Part shown: positions 18,067 through 27,312 of the stretch, piece after piece
Layout: the number at the start of each line of letters is the position of its first letter
Numbering within the stretch: the stretch's first letter is position 1
NCBI RefSeq assembly: GCF_025398175.1
Contig: NZ_CP099734.1
Coordinates: forward strand, 1,550,001 to 1,614,000
DNA length: 64,000 bases
Direction of reading: 5' to 3'
Origin: Photobacterium sp. TY1-4
GTDB lineage: Bacteria > Pseudomonadota > Gammaproteobacteria > Enterobacterales > Vibrionaceae
Position numbers and translations under genes: made by a program
Notes under the pieces: model-generated
What the model was told of the DNA's origin: nothing
Databases searched by the model: none
Seen by the model: only the letters and a program-made list of their open reading frames with translations

Positions 18067-19920
18067 TCAGACTTGCGTCAGCAACAATCCTTCCTTGCCG
18101 GCCAGGGTGATCGCCAGATGCCCGTCTTTCACTTGCCATTCATCTCCGGTGAGCAGATCCTGCAATACGGCGTGCTCAACACCCAGTTGCCAGATCGGGA
18201 GAGTGAGTGTTTTGGCATGGTTGCTGTTGTTCAGCAGAAATAAGCTGAATGTATTGTCCAAGGTACGGGCGAAGGCCAGTTGCTGATGTTCGGCATGGAG
18301 CCATTGAATGCTGCCAGCCTGAAGCGCCGGGGATGCCTTGCGCAGCTGGATCAACCGGGTGACAAAGTCCAGCATCTCATGGGGCTGCTCGGTACGCTCC
18401 CACGGGAAGCTGCGGCGATTGTCCGGATCCTGCCCGCCTTCCAGCGCCACTTCAGTGCCGTAATACAGGCAGGGAGTCCCGACATAGGCAAACAGCATCA
18501 ATAGGGCCAGCTTCATGGTGTCCTGATCACCGTCAAGCATGGTCAGGAATCGCATGGTGTCGTGACTGTCCAGCTGGTTCAATTGGGTCAGCTGATTCTG
18601 CCACGGGATTTTACCGCGGGCTTCGTTGAGCCAGTCGATCAGTTCTTCCGCATCGATCTGGCAGCGATGATAGGCAATGTCTAACCCGGCAAAGAACGCG
18701 CGTACCGGATGGGCAAAGCCGTAATAGTTCATGGCCCCGTCTTCCTGATCGCCTTGTAGCCACTGGGTGGCTTCAAAGAAATGCTCGCCCAACACATAGC
18801 TGTCGGGGTTGACCGACTTGGCGGCGTCACGGAACGCTTTGACGTAGTGGGCGTTATTCACCGCCCCGGCGCCTTCTCCCAGCATATGGATCACATCGAA
18901 ACGCCAGCCGTCAATCTGATAGGGGGGCTGCAGCCAGTGCTTAATCACCGCTTCCTCACCAGCATAAATAAAGTCCTGCACGGCGGGATTGGAGAAATTC
19001 AGTTTCGGCAGCGAGCTGATCCCTTTCCAGCCGATGTATTCATTACTGTCGCCGTCGAACTGATAGTACTCGCGATAGGTTGAGGTCGGATGATTGTAGG
19101 CGCCGGGCTCACCTGTGTTGCGCTGGTGTTTATCAAACCAGGGATGATCAACCGAGGTATGGTTATAGACGGCATCCAGAATAACTTTCATCCCGCGCTT
19201 GTGGAGATCGCCGACCATGTCCGCAAACTGTGCGTTGGTGCCCAGGTGCGGGTCGACCTGGTGATAATCGGTGGTGTCGTATTTATGGTTACTCGGCGCG
19301 GTAAAAATCGGGTTGAGATAGAGCGCGGTGATCCCCAGCGCCTGGAGATAATCCAGCTTGCTGTGAATTCCGGCCAAATCGCCGCCGTAAAATTCATTCG
19401 GCCCGTTGCCTTCCTGATAGTCAGACACCGGCGCGCCCCAGGCTTTCGCGACCGTTGGTCGTTCATCGCCCCGCAGGCAGTATTCATCAGACCGGACGCT
19501 GATGCTGGGATCGCCGTTGGCAAAACGATCCGGAAAAATCTGGTAAAACACCTGCTGTTTGACCCAGGCTGGTGGTTGATCCTTGCGGTTGAACTTAAAG
19601 TGCGCTTCTTTGCCCGGCACCCGCGGGGTTACGCCCTGCGCGTGTAGCCACCACTGGCGGTTGTTCTGCATGATCTTAAAGCAGTAGTGGGTCAGGGGAA
19701 TGTCACTGTTGAGCGGGATCTCCCCATGCCAGTATTGCAGGCGGCCGCAGGTTTCGCCGCGCGCCATGTCGAGCAACTCTTCCTCGTTGTCGGGTTCGCA
19801 GCGGACAAAAATGGCTGAAATCTGACGGTCGGATTCGCTGACCATCGTGACTTTCAGGTGGTGCTGGGTCGGTGTCACCCAAAAGGCATCCTGACCGTGG
19901 AACAAGTAGGGTGTCTTCAT
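18067..19920 (-). CDS. malZ: Maltodextrin glucosidase (GH13)
   Basis: A cytoplasmic enzyme of 617 residues that trims glucose from the reducing end of maltodextrins. It has an N-terminal beta-sandwich region (about 1-110) followed by the GH13 barrel. Barrel motifs are QIFPDRFANG, DAVYNHTS, DGWRFDVIHMLGE with the Asp nucleophile, VLGEHF with the acid/base Glu, and LDSHDT. The full pattern, including FYGGDL and SNHKYDTTDY, follows E. coli MalZ closely. Two adjacent ATGs (19920 and 19923) share one GAGAAGAAG ribosome binding site; I chose the inner one for spacing. It is monocistronic here, away from other mal genes. Confidence 0.92.
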   Translation of the reverse strand: MKTPYLFHGQDAFWVTPTQHHLKVTMVSESDRQISAIFVRCEPDNEEELLDMARGETCGRLQYWHGEIPLNSDIPLTHYCFKIMQNNRQWWLHAQGVTPRVPGKEAHFKFNRKDQPPAWVKQQVFYQIFPDRFANGDPSISVRSDEYCLRGDERPTVAKAWGAPVSDYQEGNGPNEFYGGDLAGIHSKLDYLQALGITALYLNPIFTAPSNHKYDTTDYHQVDPHLGTNAQFADMVGDLHKRGMKVILDAVYNHTSVDHPWFDKHQRNTGEPGAYNHPTSTYREYYQFDGDSNEYIGWKGISSLPKLNFSNPAVQDFIYAGEEAVIKHWLQPPYQIDGWRFDVIHMLGEGAGAVNNAHYVKAFRDAAKSVNPDSYVLGEHFFEATQWLQGDQEDGAMNYYGFAHPVRAFFAGLDIAYHRCQIDAEELIDWLNEARGKIPWQNQLTQLNQLDSHDTMRFLTMLDGDQDTMKLALLMLFAYVGTPCLYYGTEVALEGGQDPDNRRSFPWERTEQPHEMLDFVTRLIQLRKASPALQAGSIQWLHAEHQQLAFARTLDNTFSLFLLNNSNHAKTLTLPIWQLGVEHAVLQDLLTGDEWQVKDGHLAITLAGKEGLLLTQV

Positions 19921-20062
19921 CATTCTTCTTCTCTGCCATGCATGGGAGGTTGATGTGGGACACCATACTGGCTCTGGCACGTGATGAAATCCACCCCGGA
20001 AGGGGCTTAGACGGCGTAGTCCGGGAGGCGTAGAGCGAGTTTTGGAAATACTTCACATTCTG

Positions 20063-20566
20063 TTAGATAGAACAGCGGCTGGTTTTCATCGTCATTTCTT
20101 GCTGACGAATGGGCATGCTATCAATTAATTCAGTGAGATAACGCCAATTTGTTACTTCACTCCAGCGGTGTTTCTCCTTGCCGTCCTTGCCGATTAAGAT
20201 GGCCGTGTGGGCATCCGGGGCAATATGATATTTCTGTGTCAGCATCTGAATGTCCTCTGGACTGAACAGATCTGCGGGCTGGTTGAAGCCGTCATGGGTG
20301 ATCACAATCGTGACCACATCGCGCTCCTGCAGCAGGCAATCGTTCATTAAGACCTCGCGTTGGAATGCCTGAACGAACTGATCATATTGCGGAGCAAAGT
20401 AGAGAATACTGCGATGATGCCAGTGTAGGGAATCCGGCGGGTAGGCCCGGGCGACGGGCGCTGTTACCAACCAGATGCCGCAAAACAGAGCCAAGCAACA
20501 TCGAGCGTAAAGGGGCAGGGCATGACCGGTGAAGGTGCGACAGCAACGTTGCAGTATCATTTTCAT
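20063..20566 (-). CDS. Secreted DUF4174 family protein
   Basis: A 167-residue protein with a long signal peptide (basic start, hydrophobic LALFCGIWLVT, likely cleavage after ARA near residue 41). The mature part begins LHWHHRSILYFAP and continues with LQERDVVTIVITHDG and TAILIGKDGKEKHRW. This is the DUF4174 pattern, a thioredoxin-like fold without the usual CxxC. AGGAG before the ATG at 20566 fixes the start. Function is unknown, and export to periplasm or outside is predicted from the signal only. Confidence 0.75.
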   Translation of the reverse strand: MKMILQRCCRTFTGHALPLYARCCLALFCGIWLVTAPVARAYPPDSLHWHHRSILYFAPQYDQFVQAFQREVLMNDCLLQERDVVTIVITHDGFNQPADLFSPEDIQMLTQKYHIAPDAHTAILIGKDGKEKHRWSEVTNWRYLTELIDSMPIRQQEMTMKTSRCSI

Positions 20567-20749
20567 CGGTACTCTCCTGGACCGGGTGAGACCAATCAAA
20601 CCTGGCTACATCCTTGTAACGGTGCCACGGGTTGGGCGGATCACATGATGGTGTGTTTTGATACGCGTTGGGCTTAATCCAGTATAGCTGAAGCGTTGCG
20701 GGGTCTATATGGATGGATTTATGCTAAGAAAGTCCGACTTTGAGGTTTA

Positions 20750-21676
20750 TTATGATTCTACCGTGTACTGGGGCAGGTGCTCGGAAACATAATCAATGAA
20801 GACCCGCAGACGTGCCGGCATGAATTTGGTCTGAGCAAATTGCAGCACGATATCCCCCTGATAGTTGCCCTTCAGGGTCCAGTCACTCAGCACTTCCACC
20901 ACGCTGCCTTCTTCCAGCGCGCGTTTAATCACAAAATCCGGGAAGATCCCGATCCCCAGACCATCCAGCACGCCTTTGAGCCGCATCTGCGAATGGTTGA
21001 CCGCATAACGCCCTTTGACCGGAATCGAATGAAATTTGTCATCTTTCACGAAATCCCAGATGTGATCAGTCGGTGTTTCGCCCAGGTAAATACAATCATG
21101 GCTCAGTAAATCGGTCGGAACGCGTGGCGTGCCGCGCTGGGCCAGATAATCCGGGCTGGCGCACAGGCTCAGGCGCACTTTGCCGATCTGTTTCAGCACC
21201 AGCCCTTCACTTGGCTTTTCCGTTAAGCGGAACACCACATCAATGCCTTCGGAGATCAAATCGATTTCCCCATCAGAGGCTTTGAGCTTCAGTTCAATAT
21301 TGGGGTATTGGGTCAGAAACGGCTTAACCAGCGGCTGTAGCACGATACTTAAAAACGCTTTCGGGGCAGCAACGGTCAATGAGCCGGACGGCGTTTCATG
21401 CTCTGAGCTGGTAAATTCCACGATCTGCTTGGTAGTCTGCAAAATGGTGCAGCATTGATCGTAGATCCCCTTGCCTGACTGGGTGATCACCAGTTTGCGG
21501 GTGGTCCGCTCAAGCAGTTTGGCCGAAAGCGTCGTTTCCAACCGGGAGATCTGCTTGCTGAGCGCCGACGGGGTGACCCCCAGTTTTTTCGCGGCAGCCG
21601 TGAAGCTGCCTTCATCCACGACAATCTTAAAAACCGCCAGTTCCGGCATTAAGGCAATCAGGGTATTTGTGTCCAT
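20750..21676 (-). CDS. LysR-family transcriptional regulator, divergent from kbl-tdh
   Basis: A 308-residue LysR protein. The winged helix-turn-helix is at residues 10-70 (SFTAAAKKLGVTPSALSKQISRLE), followed by a substrate-binding domain from about 95 (GSLTVAAPKAF). It is divergent from kbl with 186 bp between the starts, so it is a good candidate to control threonine catabolism. The CrgA-like effector domain does not reveal the ligand. Confidence 0.88.
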   Translation of the reverse strand: MDTNTLIALMPELAVFKIVVDEGSFTAAAKKLGVTPSALSKQISRLETTLSAKLLERTTRKLVITQSGKGIYDQCCTILQTTKQIVEFTSSEHETPSGSLTVAAPKAFLSIVLQPLVKPFLTQYPNIELKLKASDGEIDLISEGIDVVFRLTEKPSEGLVLKQIGKVRLSLCASPDYLAQRGTPRVPTDLLSHDCIYLGETPTDHIWDFVKDDKFHSIPVKGRYAVNHSQMRLKGVLDGLGIGIFPDFVIKRALEEGSVVEVLSDWTLKGNYQGDIVLQFAQTKFMPARLRVFIDYVSEHLPQYTVES

Positions 21677-21862
21677 AGTTCAAGAGTCCTTTTCCAGGTC
21701 AGGGGATAATAGTCCGAATAGGCTTGGATTAGAATGGCTGGCGTTGAAACATCCTGTTAACTGAACATTTTTTCAGACAGATCACCTAACCTGATTATAT
21801 GGACAACTGTCTGGTGAATGACGTTACGGCGTGCATTTGCAGAATCTAATGAGAGGAACATC

Positions 21863-23056
21863 ATGTCAGCTGCATTCTACGACCAAATCAAACAGCAAAT
21901 CGAACAAGTAAAAGCTGAAGGTTTGTACAAATCTGAGCGTGTGATCACTTCAGCACAAAAAGCGGCTGTTTCGATTAACACGGGCGAAGAAGTCCTGAAT
22001 TTCTGTGCCAACAACTACCTGGGCCTGGCCAACCACCCGGACCTGATCGAAGCGGCAAAAGCCGGGATGGATCAGCACGGCTTCGGTATGGCCTCAGTGC
22101 GTTTCATCTGTGGTACGCAGGACTCGCACAAAGAGCTCGAGCGCAAGCTGTCTGACTTCCTGGGAATGGAAGACACCATCCTTTATACCTCTTGTTTCGA
22201 CGCCAACGCCGGCCTGTTTGAAACCATCCTGGACGCAGAAGATGCCATCATTTCTGATGCCCTGAACCACGCATCGATCATCGATGGTGTACGTCTGTGT
22301 AAAGCCAAGCGTTTCCGCTACGCCAACAACGACATGGCTGAGCTGGAGCAACAACTGATTGCTGCAGACGAAGCGGGCGTGCGTCATAAACTGATCGTGA
22401 CCGACGGTGTGTTCTCGATGGACGGTGTCGTCGCGAACCTGCCTGCGATTTGTGACCTGGCAGACAAATACAATGCACTGGTGATGGTCGATGACTCTCA
22501 CGCCGTCGGCTTTATGGGCGACAACGGTCGCGGTACTCACGAGTACCACGATGTGATGGGCCGTATCGACATCATCACCGGTACGCTGGGTAAAGCCATG
22601 GGTGGTGCGTCCGGCGGTTATACTTCCGGTAAGAAAGAAGTGATCGACTGGCTGCGTCAGCGTTCTCGTCCATACCTGTTCTCGAACTCGGTTGCTCCGG
22701 CGATTGTCTCTGCGTCTCTGCGCGTACTGGATCTGCTGGCCGAAAGCGGCTCACTGCGTGATCAATTGTGGGACAACGCGGCGCACTTCCGTGCTCGTAT
22801 GACTGAAGCCGGCTTTACTATGGCTGGCGCTGACCACGCAATTATCCCAATCATGCTGGGTGATGCGAAAGTGGCGGCTGAGTTTGCCGAGCGCGCACTG
22901 GCGAAAGGCATTTACGTGATTGGCTTCTCCTTCCCGGTGGTGCCGAAAGGTCAGGCCCGTATCCGGACGCAAATGTCTGCGGCCCATACCCGCGAGCAAC
23001 TGGACCAGGCGATTGATGCCTTTATCGAAGTCGGTAAAGACATGGGCATCATCTAA
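21863..23056 (+). CDS. kbl: 2-amino-3-ketobutyrate CoA ligase
   Basis: A 397-residue PLP enzyme that cleaves 2-amino-3-ketobutyrate with CoA into glycine and acetyl-CoA, the second step of threonine breakdown. The PLP lysine is Lys244 in [10 protein letters not shown], with [11 protein letters not shown] and [11 protein letters not shown] as further alpha-oxoamine synthase signatures. The ATG at 21863 has GAGAGGAAC upstream, and an earlier in-frame start would add 15 unconserved residues. tdh follows 119 bp downstream and makes its substrate. Confidence 0.96.
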   Translation: MSAAFYDQIKQQIEQVKAEGLYKSERVITSAQKAAVSINTGEEVLNFCANNYLGLANHPDLIEAAKAGMDQHGFGMASVRFICGTQDSHKELERKLSDFLGMEDTILYTSCFDANAGLFETILDAEDAIISDALNHASIIDGVRLCKAKRFRYANNDMAELEQQLIAADEAGVRHKLIVTDGVFSMDGVVANLPAICDLADKYNALVMVDDSHAVGFMGDNGRGTHEYHDVMGRIDIITGTLGKAMGGASGGYTSGKKEVIDWLRQRSRPYLFSNSVAPAIVSASLRVLDLLAESGSLRDQLWDNAAHFRARMTEAGFTMAGADHAIIPIMLGDAKVAAEFAERALAKGIYVIGFSFPVVPKGQARIRTQMSAAHTREQLDQAIDAFIEVGKDMGII

Positions 23057-23175
23057 TTCAGGCAACTGGGCTCCTGATACAACTTGGGCCTGAGACGACC
23101 TGGATCCGTACGACGTATTACAGAATAGATATCGCGCTCTCGCAGCATGCGGGGGCGCTATTCGGACAAGAGATT

Positions 23176-24207
23176 ATGAAAATTAAAGCGCTTTCAAAGC
23201 TGAAGCCTGAAGAAGGCATCTGGATGACCGAAGTGGACAAGCCGGAGCTTGGCCATAACGATCTGCTGATCAAGATTAAGAAAACTGCGATTTGCGGCAC
23301 TGACGTTCACATCTATAACTGGGATGAGTGGTCACAAAAGACGATTCCAGTCCCGATGGTTGTCGGTCACGAATACGTGGGTGAAGTGGTTGGCATCGGC
23401 CAGGAAGTTCGCGGTTTTGAAATCGGCGATCGCGTCTCCGGTGAAGGTCACATAACCTGTGGTCACTGCCGTAACTGTCGTGGCGGCCGTACGCACCTAT
23501 GCCGTAATACCATTGGTGTGGGCGTGAACCGTGAAGGCGCATTTGCAGAATACCTGGTGATCCCGGCATTCAACGCATTCAAAATCCCGGACGAGATCTC
23601 TGACGATCTGGCATCGATTTTTGACCCGTTCGGCAACGCCGTTCACACTGCGCTGTCGTTCGATCTGGTCGGTGAAGATGTACTGATCACCGGTGCCGGC
23701 CCAATCGGGATCATGGCCGCGGCTGTCGCGAAACACGTCGGTGCCCGTCACGTGGTGATCACCGATGTGAACGAATACCGTCTGGATCTGGCGCGTCAAA
23801 TGGGTGTAACCCGTGCGGTGAACGTTGCCAAAGAGAAGCTGGAAGATGTTGCCGCTGAGCTGGGCATGACCGAAGGCTTTGATGTCGGTCTGGAAATGTC
23901 GGGTAACCCGGCAGCTTTCAACAGCATGCTGACCAACATGAACCACGGCGGTAAGATTGCGCTGCTGGGTATTCCACCATCAGACATGGGCATCGACTGG
24001 AACCAGGTGATCTTCAAAGGCCTGATCATCAAGGGCATCTACGGTCGCGAAATGTTCGAGACTTGGTACAAGATGGCAAGCCTGATCCAATCTGGCCTGG
24101 ATCTGAACCCAATTATCACCCATCACTTCAAGGTTGATGACTTCCAGAAAGGCTTCGACGCCATGCGTAGCGGGCTTTCCGGCAAGGTTATCCTTGATTG
24201 GGAATAA
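23176..24207 (+). CDS. tdh: L-threonine 3-dehydrogenase
   Basis: A 343-residue zinc-dependent medium-chain dehydrogenase that oxidises threonine to 2-amino-3-ketobutyrate with NAD. Cys40 (AICGTDVH) and His65-Glu66 (GHEYVGE) are the catalytic zinc ligands. Cys95, Cys98, Cys101 and Cys109 form the structural zinc site. The Rossmann motif GAGPIG lies in the middle. It is paired with kbl in the standard order, and a strong terminator closes the operon eight bases after the stop. This terminator also marks the left edge of the accessory island. Confidence 0.96.
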   Translation: MKIKALSKLKPEEGIWMTEVDKPELGHNDLLIKIKKTAICGTDVHIYNWDEWSQKTIPVPMVVGHEYVGEVVGIGQEVRGFEIGDRVSGEGHITCGHCRNCRGGRTHLCRNTIGVGVNREGAFAEYLVIPAFNAFKIPDEISDDLASIFDPFGNAVHTALSFDLVGEDVLITGAGPIGIMAAAVAKHVGARHVVITDVNEYRLDLARQMGVTRAVNVAKEKLEDVAAELGMTEGFDVGLEMSGNPAAFNSMLTNMNHGGKIALLGIPPSDMGIDWNQVIFKGLIIKGIYGREMFETWYKMASLIQSGLDLNPIITHHFKVDDFQKGFDAMRSGLSGKVILDWE

Positions 24208-24214
24208 GATTGAG

Positions 24215-24238
24215 AGCGCTCCGAAAGGGGCGCTTTTT
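24215..24238 (+). terminator. Terminator of kbl-tdh
   Basis: AGCGCTCC and GGGGCGCT form an eight-base stem (one T-G pair) closed by a GAAA tetraloop and followed by TTTTT. Confidence 0.93.
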
Positions 24239-24474
24239 CATTTCTGGTGCCTTTACACATAAACTGTGAAATGGAAAAGGGGCGATATCTAGCCCTCCAA
24301 TCAGCCCTCATCAATGGTCCCACCATGTCCTATTTGGTCCCATAGCAAGTAAAAGCATTTTACTGAGCATAGATTGAAATGCTATGTGTTGCGAGCCTCT
24401 CTTTAAGCAACTTGTGATACTACTTGGTTGCGTCTAAAATGACCAAAATAAAGACCATTTAAGAGACCTGTTAT

Positions 24475-24723
24475 ATGACCACTCGAATTTTAGCCGATGT
24501 CGCTGCAAGCATTACTGAGTTAAAAGCTAACCCGATGAAAGTTGCAACGAGTGCCTACGGTGAACCTGTTGCTGTACTGAACCGAAATGAACCAGCATTT
24601 TACTGCGTACCTGCTGAAGCATACGAAATGATGATAGACAGACTCGAAGATCTTGAGCTACTTGCTATTGCGAAAGAGCGTGAATCTGAAGAGAGCATTT
24701 CGGTTAACATTGATGACCTATAA
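24475..24723 (+). CDS. Antitoxin of a RelBE/StbDE-like module
   Basis: An 82-residue protein with the Phd/YefM/StbD pattern. The N-terminal DNA-binding half includes the typical ILADVAASITELKANPMKVA opening, then EPVAVLNRNEPAFYCVPAEAYE. The acidic C-terminal tail should wrap the toxin. The toxin gene begins inside its last codons. Upstream, AAATG and CATTT (24437-24460 region) form a short inverted repeat that could be the autoregulatory operator. It lies directly after the tdh terminator at the left of the island, a common place for stabilising modules. Confidence 0.88.
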   Translation: MTTRILADVAASITELKANPMKVATSAYGEPVAVLNRNEPAFYCVPAEAYEMMIDRLEDLELLAIAKERESEESISVNIDDL

Positions 24724-25003
24724 ACTCGATTTCAAAAAGAGTGCACTCAAAGAGTGGAAAAAGCTTGGCTCTACGTTGCAACAGATGTTTAAGAAAAAAC
24801 TGATTGAGCGCCTGGAAAACCCACATGTACCAGCCTCAAAACTTTCCGGCGCTGACAACATGTATAAAATTAAACTGCGTCAATCGGGTTACCGCTTAGT
24901 CTACAAAGTTGAAGACGATGTCGTTATTGTAACCGTCTTAGCCGTTGGAAAGCGCGAACGTAGTGATGTTTACCGTAAGGCGATGAAACGTTCAGATGTC
25001 TGA
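24713..25003 (+). CDS. RelE/StbE-family toxin
   Basis: A 96-residue basic protein with the RelE fold pattern: YKLDFKKSALKEWKKLG at the start, KKLIERLENPHVPASKL, then YKIKLRQSGYRLVYKVEDD and a C-terminal VLAVGKRERSDVY. Members cut mRNA on the ribosome. I start at 24713 because it overlaps the antitoxin stop by 11 bases and gives the family N-terminus; a longer upstream start would run through the antitoxin. With its partner it forms a complete-looking module. Confidence 0.9.
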   Translation: MTYKLDFKKSALKEWKKLGSTLQQMFKKKLIERLENPHVPASKLSGADNMYKIKLRQSGYRLVYKVEDDVVIVTVLAVGKRERSDVYRKAMKRSDV

Positions 25004-25020
25004 TGCGGTATAGCGAGTGA

Positions 25021-25491
25021 CAGGGGATCCCCCCTCATCTATATGGCATTGTGGCTGCCAAGGCGCGCCGACAACAATCGCTGTGCCGCCAGATCCTCAT
25101 TTTTGCCGGGAACTCGCCGTACGACGAATCGCCCGTGAGCAGACGTTTCCAGTACCGGTTTGCCTTTCCGGCAGATGACACCCGGCAGCTGACACAAATC
25201 GCATCCCAGGCCGCCAAATCACTCTTTATCCCGGGTGTGCGCTACTACAAGGTGGGCGTCGGGTTAATTGACCTGGAAGATGCCCGCCATGCCCAGCAGG
25301 ACTTGTTCAACACCTCCCCAGCAGATCCAACGCTGATGAAAGCTTTCGATGGTATCAATGGAAAGTTTGGCTCAGATACTGTGTTCATGGCCGCGCAGGG
25401 GATCACCCCAAAATGGGCGATGCGCCGTGAATTTCTCTCCCCGCAGTACACCACCAAGTGGCGTGATTTACCGGTTATCAAGTGCGGATAA
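25021..25491 (+). pseudogene. umuC: 3' remnant of umuC (DNA polymerase V catalytic subunit)
   Basis: About 155 in-frame codons match the C-terminal, little-finger end of UmuC. The markers are RYYKVGVGLIDLEDA, then QQDLFN, then GSDTVFMAAQGITPKW, ending in RREFLSPQYTTKWRDLP. A full UmuC is about 420 residues, so the polymerase active site is absent. The frame is closed by a stop immediately upstream and no ribosome binding site is visible, so this is a 5'-deleted fragment, not an active gene. No umuD is nearby. It marks a deletion or recombination scar between the toxin gene and the cassette region. Confidence 0.85.
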
Positions 25492-25840
25492 GATAATCGG
25501 GGCTGGTCAGGTGATCTGTTCTGATAAACAGTTATCAGTGAGAACCGCCATTTTCTGCATAACTCGGGGAGTGTTAACGAGACAGAGATTGCTCAATTTT
25601 CTCAGGGCCAAACAGCGTGTGCTGTTGAAAATAAGTGTTTTATTCTCCGTTGTTGAGTGCTTATGAGGTCTCGTTATACGCACATGCTTGTTTTGACCGA
25701 ACGTAAAATCGGACATAGATATCAAATCAGGACTTAAATATTTGATAAACATAATGAATTGTCTAGTATGTTATCAACATGGTATGTGTGTTATCGAGCA
25801 TGCTGCCTAATACTCTGTTATAACTATCGGTGTTCCTTCA
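25492..25840. other. AT-rich gap before the first cassette gene
   Basis: No gene seen. At 25817 the sequence GTTATAAC resembles an integron recombination core (G then TTRRRY) and would be the left boundary of the first cassette. The 60 bases before it show no clear attC arms, and neither an attI nor an integron integrase is present. Confidence 0.4.
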
Positions 25841-26155
25841 ATGGATTATGAATTTTCAGCAAATTGTGATTTGAGAAATATTGCCCCATTTTGGAGAAAA
25901 ATTGGCGATTTGATTGATGGAGGCATCAGCGAAGAGGAATTAGCACATATTGAGCGATTTGCTTATAGTGTGAAAGACAATAGCCATGATGTGATTCAAA
26001 TGTCTTTCTCATTTCAGTCTGGTAGATGCGGTTTAGCTTTTGCCATAAAGGTAGATAATCAGTCACCAGAAATGTTAATTCTGTCTGACTCCCAGCAACT
26101 GATTGATGCTATCATGGAAAAGCACCATGAATTGTGCAATGAACTGGGCGTATAG
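25841..26155 (+). CDS. Cassette gene encoding a small unknown protein
   Basis: A 104-residue acidic cytoplasmic protein starting MDYEFSANCDLRNIAPFW. No family was recognised. There is no good ribosome binding site upstream, which is common in integron cassettes. The stop codon overlaps the first base of an attC-like site (26155-26239), and a core-like GTTATAAC lies 24 bases before the start, so gene and site together have the form of a single cassette (25818-26233). Confidence 0.65.
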   Translation: MDYEFSANCDLRNIAPFWRKIGDLIDGGISEEELAHIERFAYSVKDNSHDVIQMSFSFQSGRCGLAFAIKVDNQSPEMLILSDSQQLIDAIMEKHHELCNELGV

Positions 26156-26239
26156 TTATAACAAGGCGCTATTGTCGCCACTATCGTGGCTGGGACGGCT
26201 TACGCTGCGCTCCAGCCGCCCCAAAGCTTTGCGTTATAT
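26155..26239 (+). repeat. attC-like integron recombination site 1
   Basis: The 85-bp element starts GTTATAACAAGGCG and ends GCTTTGCGTTATA, the R'' and R' cores. Inner arms GGGACGGCT and AGCCGCCCC form an imperfect hairpin. The exchange point would be between G26233 and T26234. The R'' core TTATAAC complements the first bases of the same cassette at 25818, as expected for a cassette excised as a circle. The AACAAGGCG beginning is typical of chromosomal and environmental attC sites. Confidence 0.8.
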
Positions 26240-26271
26240 TTTTCGAAAAATTGTAGTGTAAGAGGGATTTA

Positions 26272-27174
26272 ATGAAGCTTGTATCGTGGACATTTTTTAT
26301 CGATATGCTTGGATATCGTGATATCAATGGTGAAATCAACACGGAGAAGAAAGCAAAAGATTTCATTGACTTCATGAATCAGAATAAAGCAATTTTTGAT
26401 TTTTCCAACAGAGATTCTGTTAAAGAACGCTACCAAAAAAATGATCAGTTTGATCTCTATGAATTTTATGACATCAAGTATTCCTTTATATCAGATTCCC
26501 TAGTCATTAACCTCTACCCTAAAGAAGTTGAATCTCTGACAATCGAACGCAAGAAATATATGCATTCAGCAAATGCACTGTTTATTGTTTTAATGCGGTT
26601 GCAAACTTTCATATACGCGTGCTTTAAAGAAAAGCAATTGTTCCTTCGAGGTGGTGTGTCAACGAAGTACTGCTATTTAGTTGATAATTTCGCAGTTGGT
26701 GAAGGGCTGATCGATGCGTACCATACCGAGAGTAAGGTTGCCGTTCATCCCAGAATTGCGTTTAGTGACAGTGTTTTTTCTGATGAAAAACTAGTTAAAG
26801 AGGTGGAGTTTTTAGGTAATGAAATGTACGGTCGTTCGATTCTTAAACGTGATGACAACGGTGTATATTACCTAGATTATCTGGGATACAACATGAGTTG
26901 TGTTGATCGGAACAATAAAATGGTTTATCAACTTGCACTAGTAAACCTACCAATGTACTTGTCGCAGTTAGAATCCTCAAAGAACTTTGTTGAAAGCCAT
27001 TCAGTAGCGGTATCCAATAAGTTGACTGAACTGAAAAGCAGGCAATTAGCTTTGTCAACGGATGAGGAGAAGTCTAAATTACAGCGAGTTATAGATAAAT
27101 TCGAATGGTTAAAAGACTATCATAACTCTGCAGTAGGGGATTTTTCTGACTTCAATGAGTATGTAGTAGAATAA
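26272..27174 (+). CDS. Nucleotidyl-cyclase-like protein (possible class III/PycC-type), cassette gene
   Basis: A 300-residue cytoplasmic protein with a GAGGG ribosome binding site. Its layout recalls stand-alone class III nucleotidyl cyclase-like proteins: FFIDMLGY with Asp11, SFISDSLVI with Asp75, LFLRGGVS at 124-130, then GEGLIDAYHTESKVAVHPRI at 143-162. In that superfamily two Asp residues bind the metals. The PycC cyclases of Pycsar anti-phage systems belong to it. The match is from memory of the motif order, so cyclase activity is a hypothesis. The C-terminal 60 residues are helical and charged. It follows attC site 1 directly; the IS21 element begins 66 bp after its stop. Confidence 0.5.
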   Translation: MKLVSWTFFIDMLGYRDINGEINTEKKAKDFIDFMNQNKAIFDFSNRDSVKERYQKNDQFDLYEFYDIKYSFISDSLVINLYPKEVESLTIERKKYMHSANALFIVLMRLQTFIYACFKEKQLFLRGGVSTKYCYLVDNFAVGEGLIDAYHTESKVAVHPRIAFSDSVFSDEKLVKEVEFLGNEMYGRSILKRDDNGVYYLDYLGYNMSCVDRNNKMVYQLALVNLPMYLSQLESSKNFVESHSVAVSNKLTELKSRQLALSTDEEKSKLQRVIDKFEWLKDYHNSAVGDFSDFNEYVVE

Positions 27175-27312
27175 AAATATAAAAAATAAGGATACGTGTC
27201 ACGCAGCCGACACTTCTATCCGGGGGTTGGACAAGCCCGGTGTCAACACCAACTTACTTTGACCACATTTCACCAGTTTAGAATGTCCGGTTTTCATCAC
27301 TTTTCGTGACGT

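Noticed and set aside
18781..19647. Plus-strand open frames inside malZ
   Set aside because: They are antisense to a well-conserved GH13 gene and show no independent features.
23057..23175. A riboswitch between kbl and tdh
   Set aside because: Only a weak GCGC-based stem is seen; nothing resembles a known aptamer.
25700..25817. An attI site left of the first cassette
   Set aside because: There is a GTTATAAC core but no integrase gene, no integrase binding repeats and no cassette promoter.
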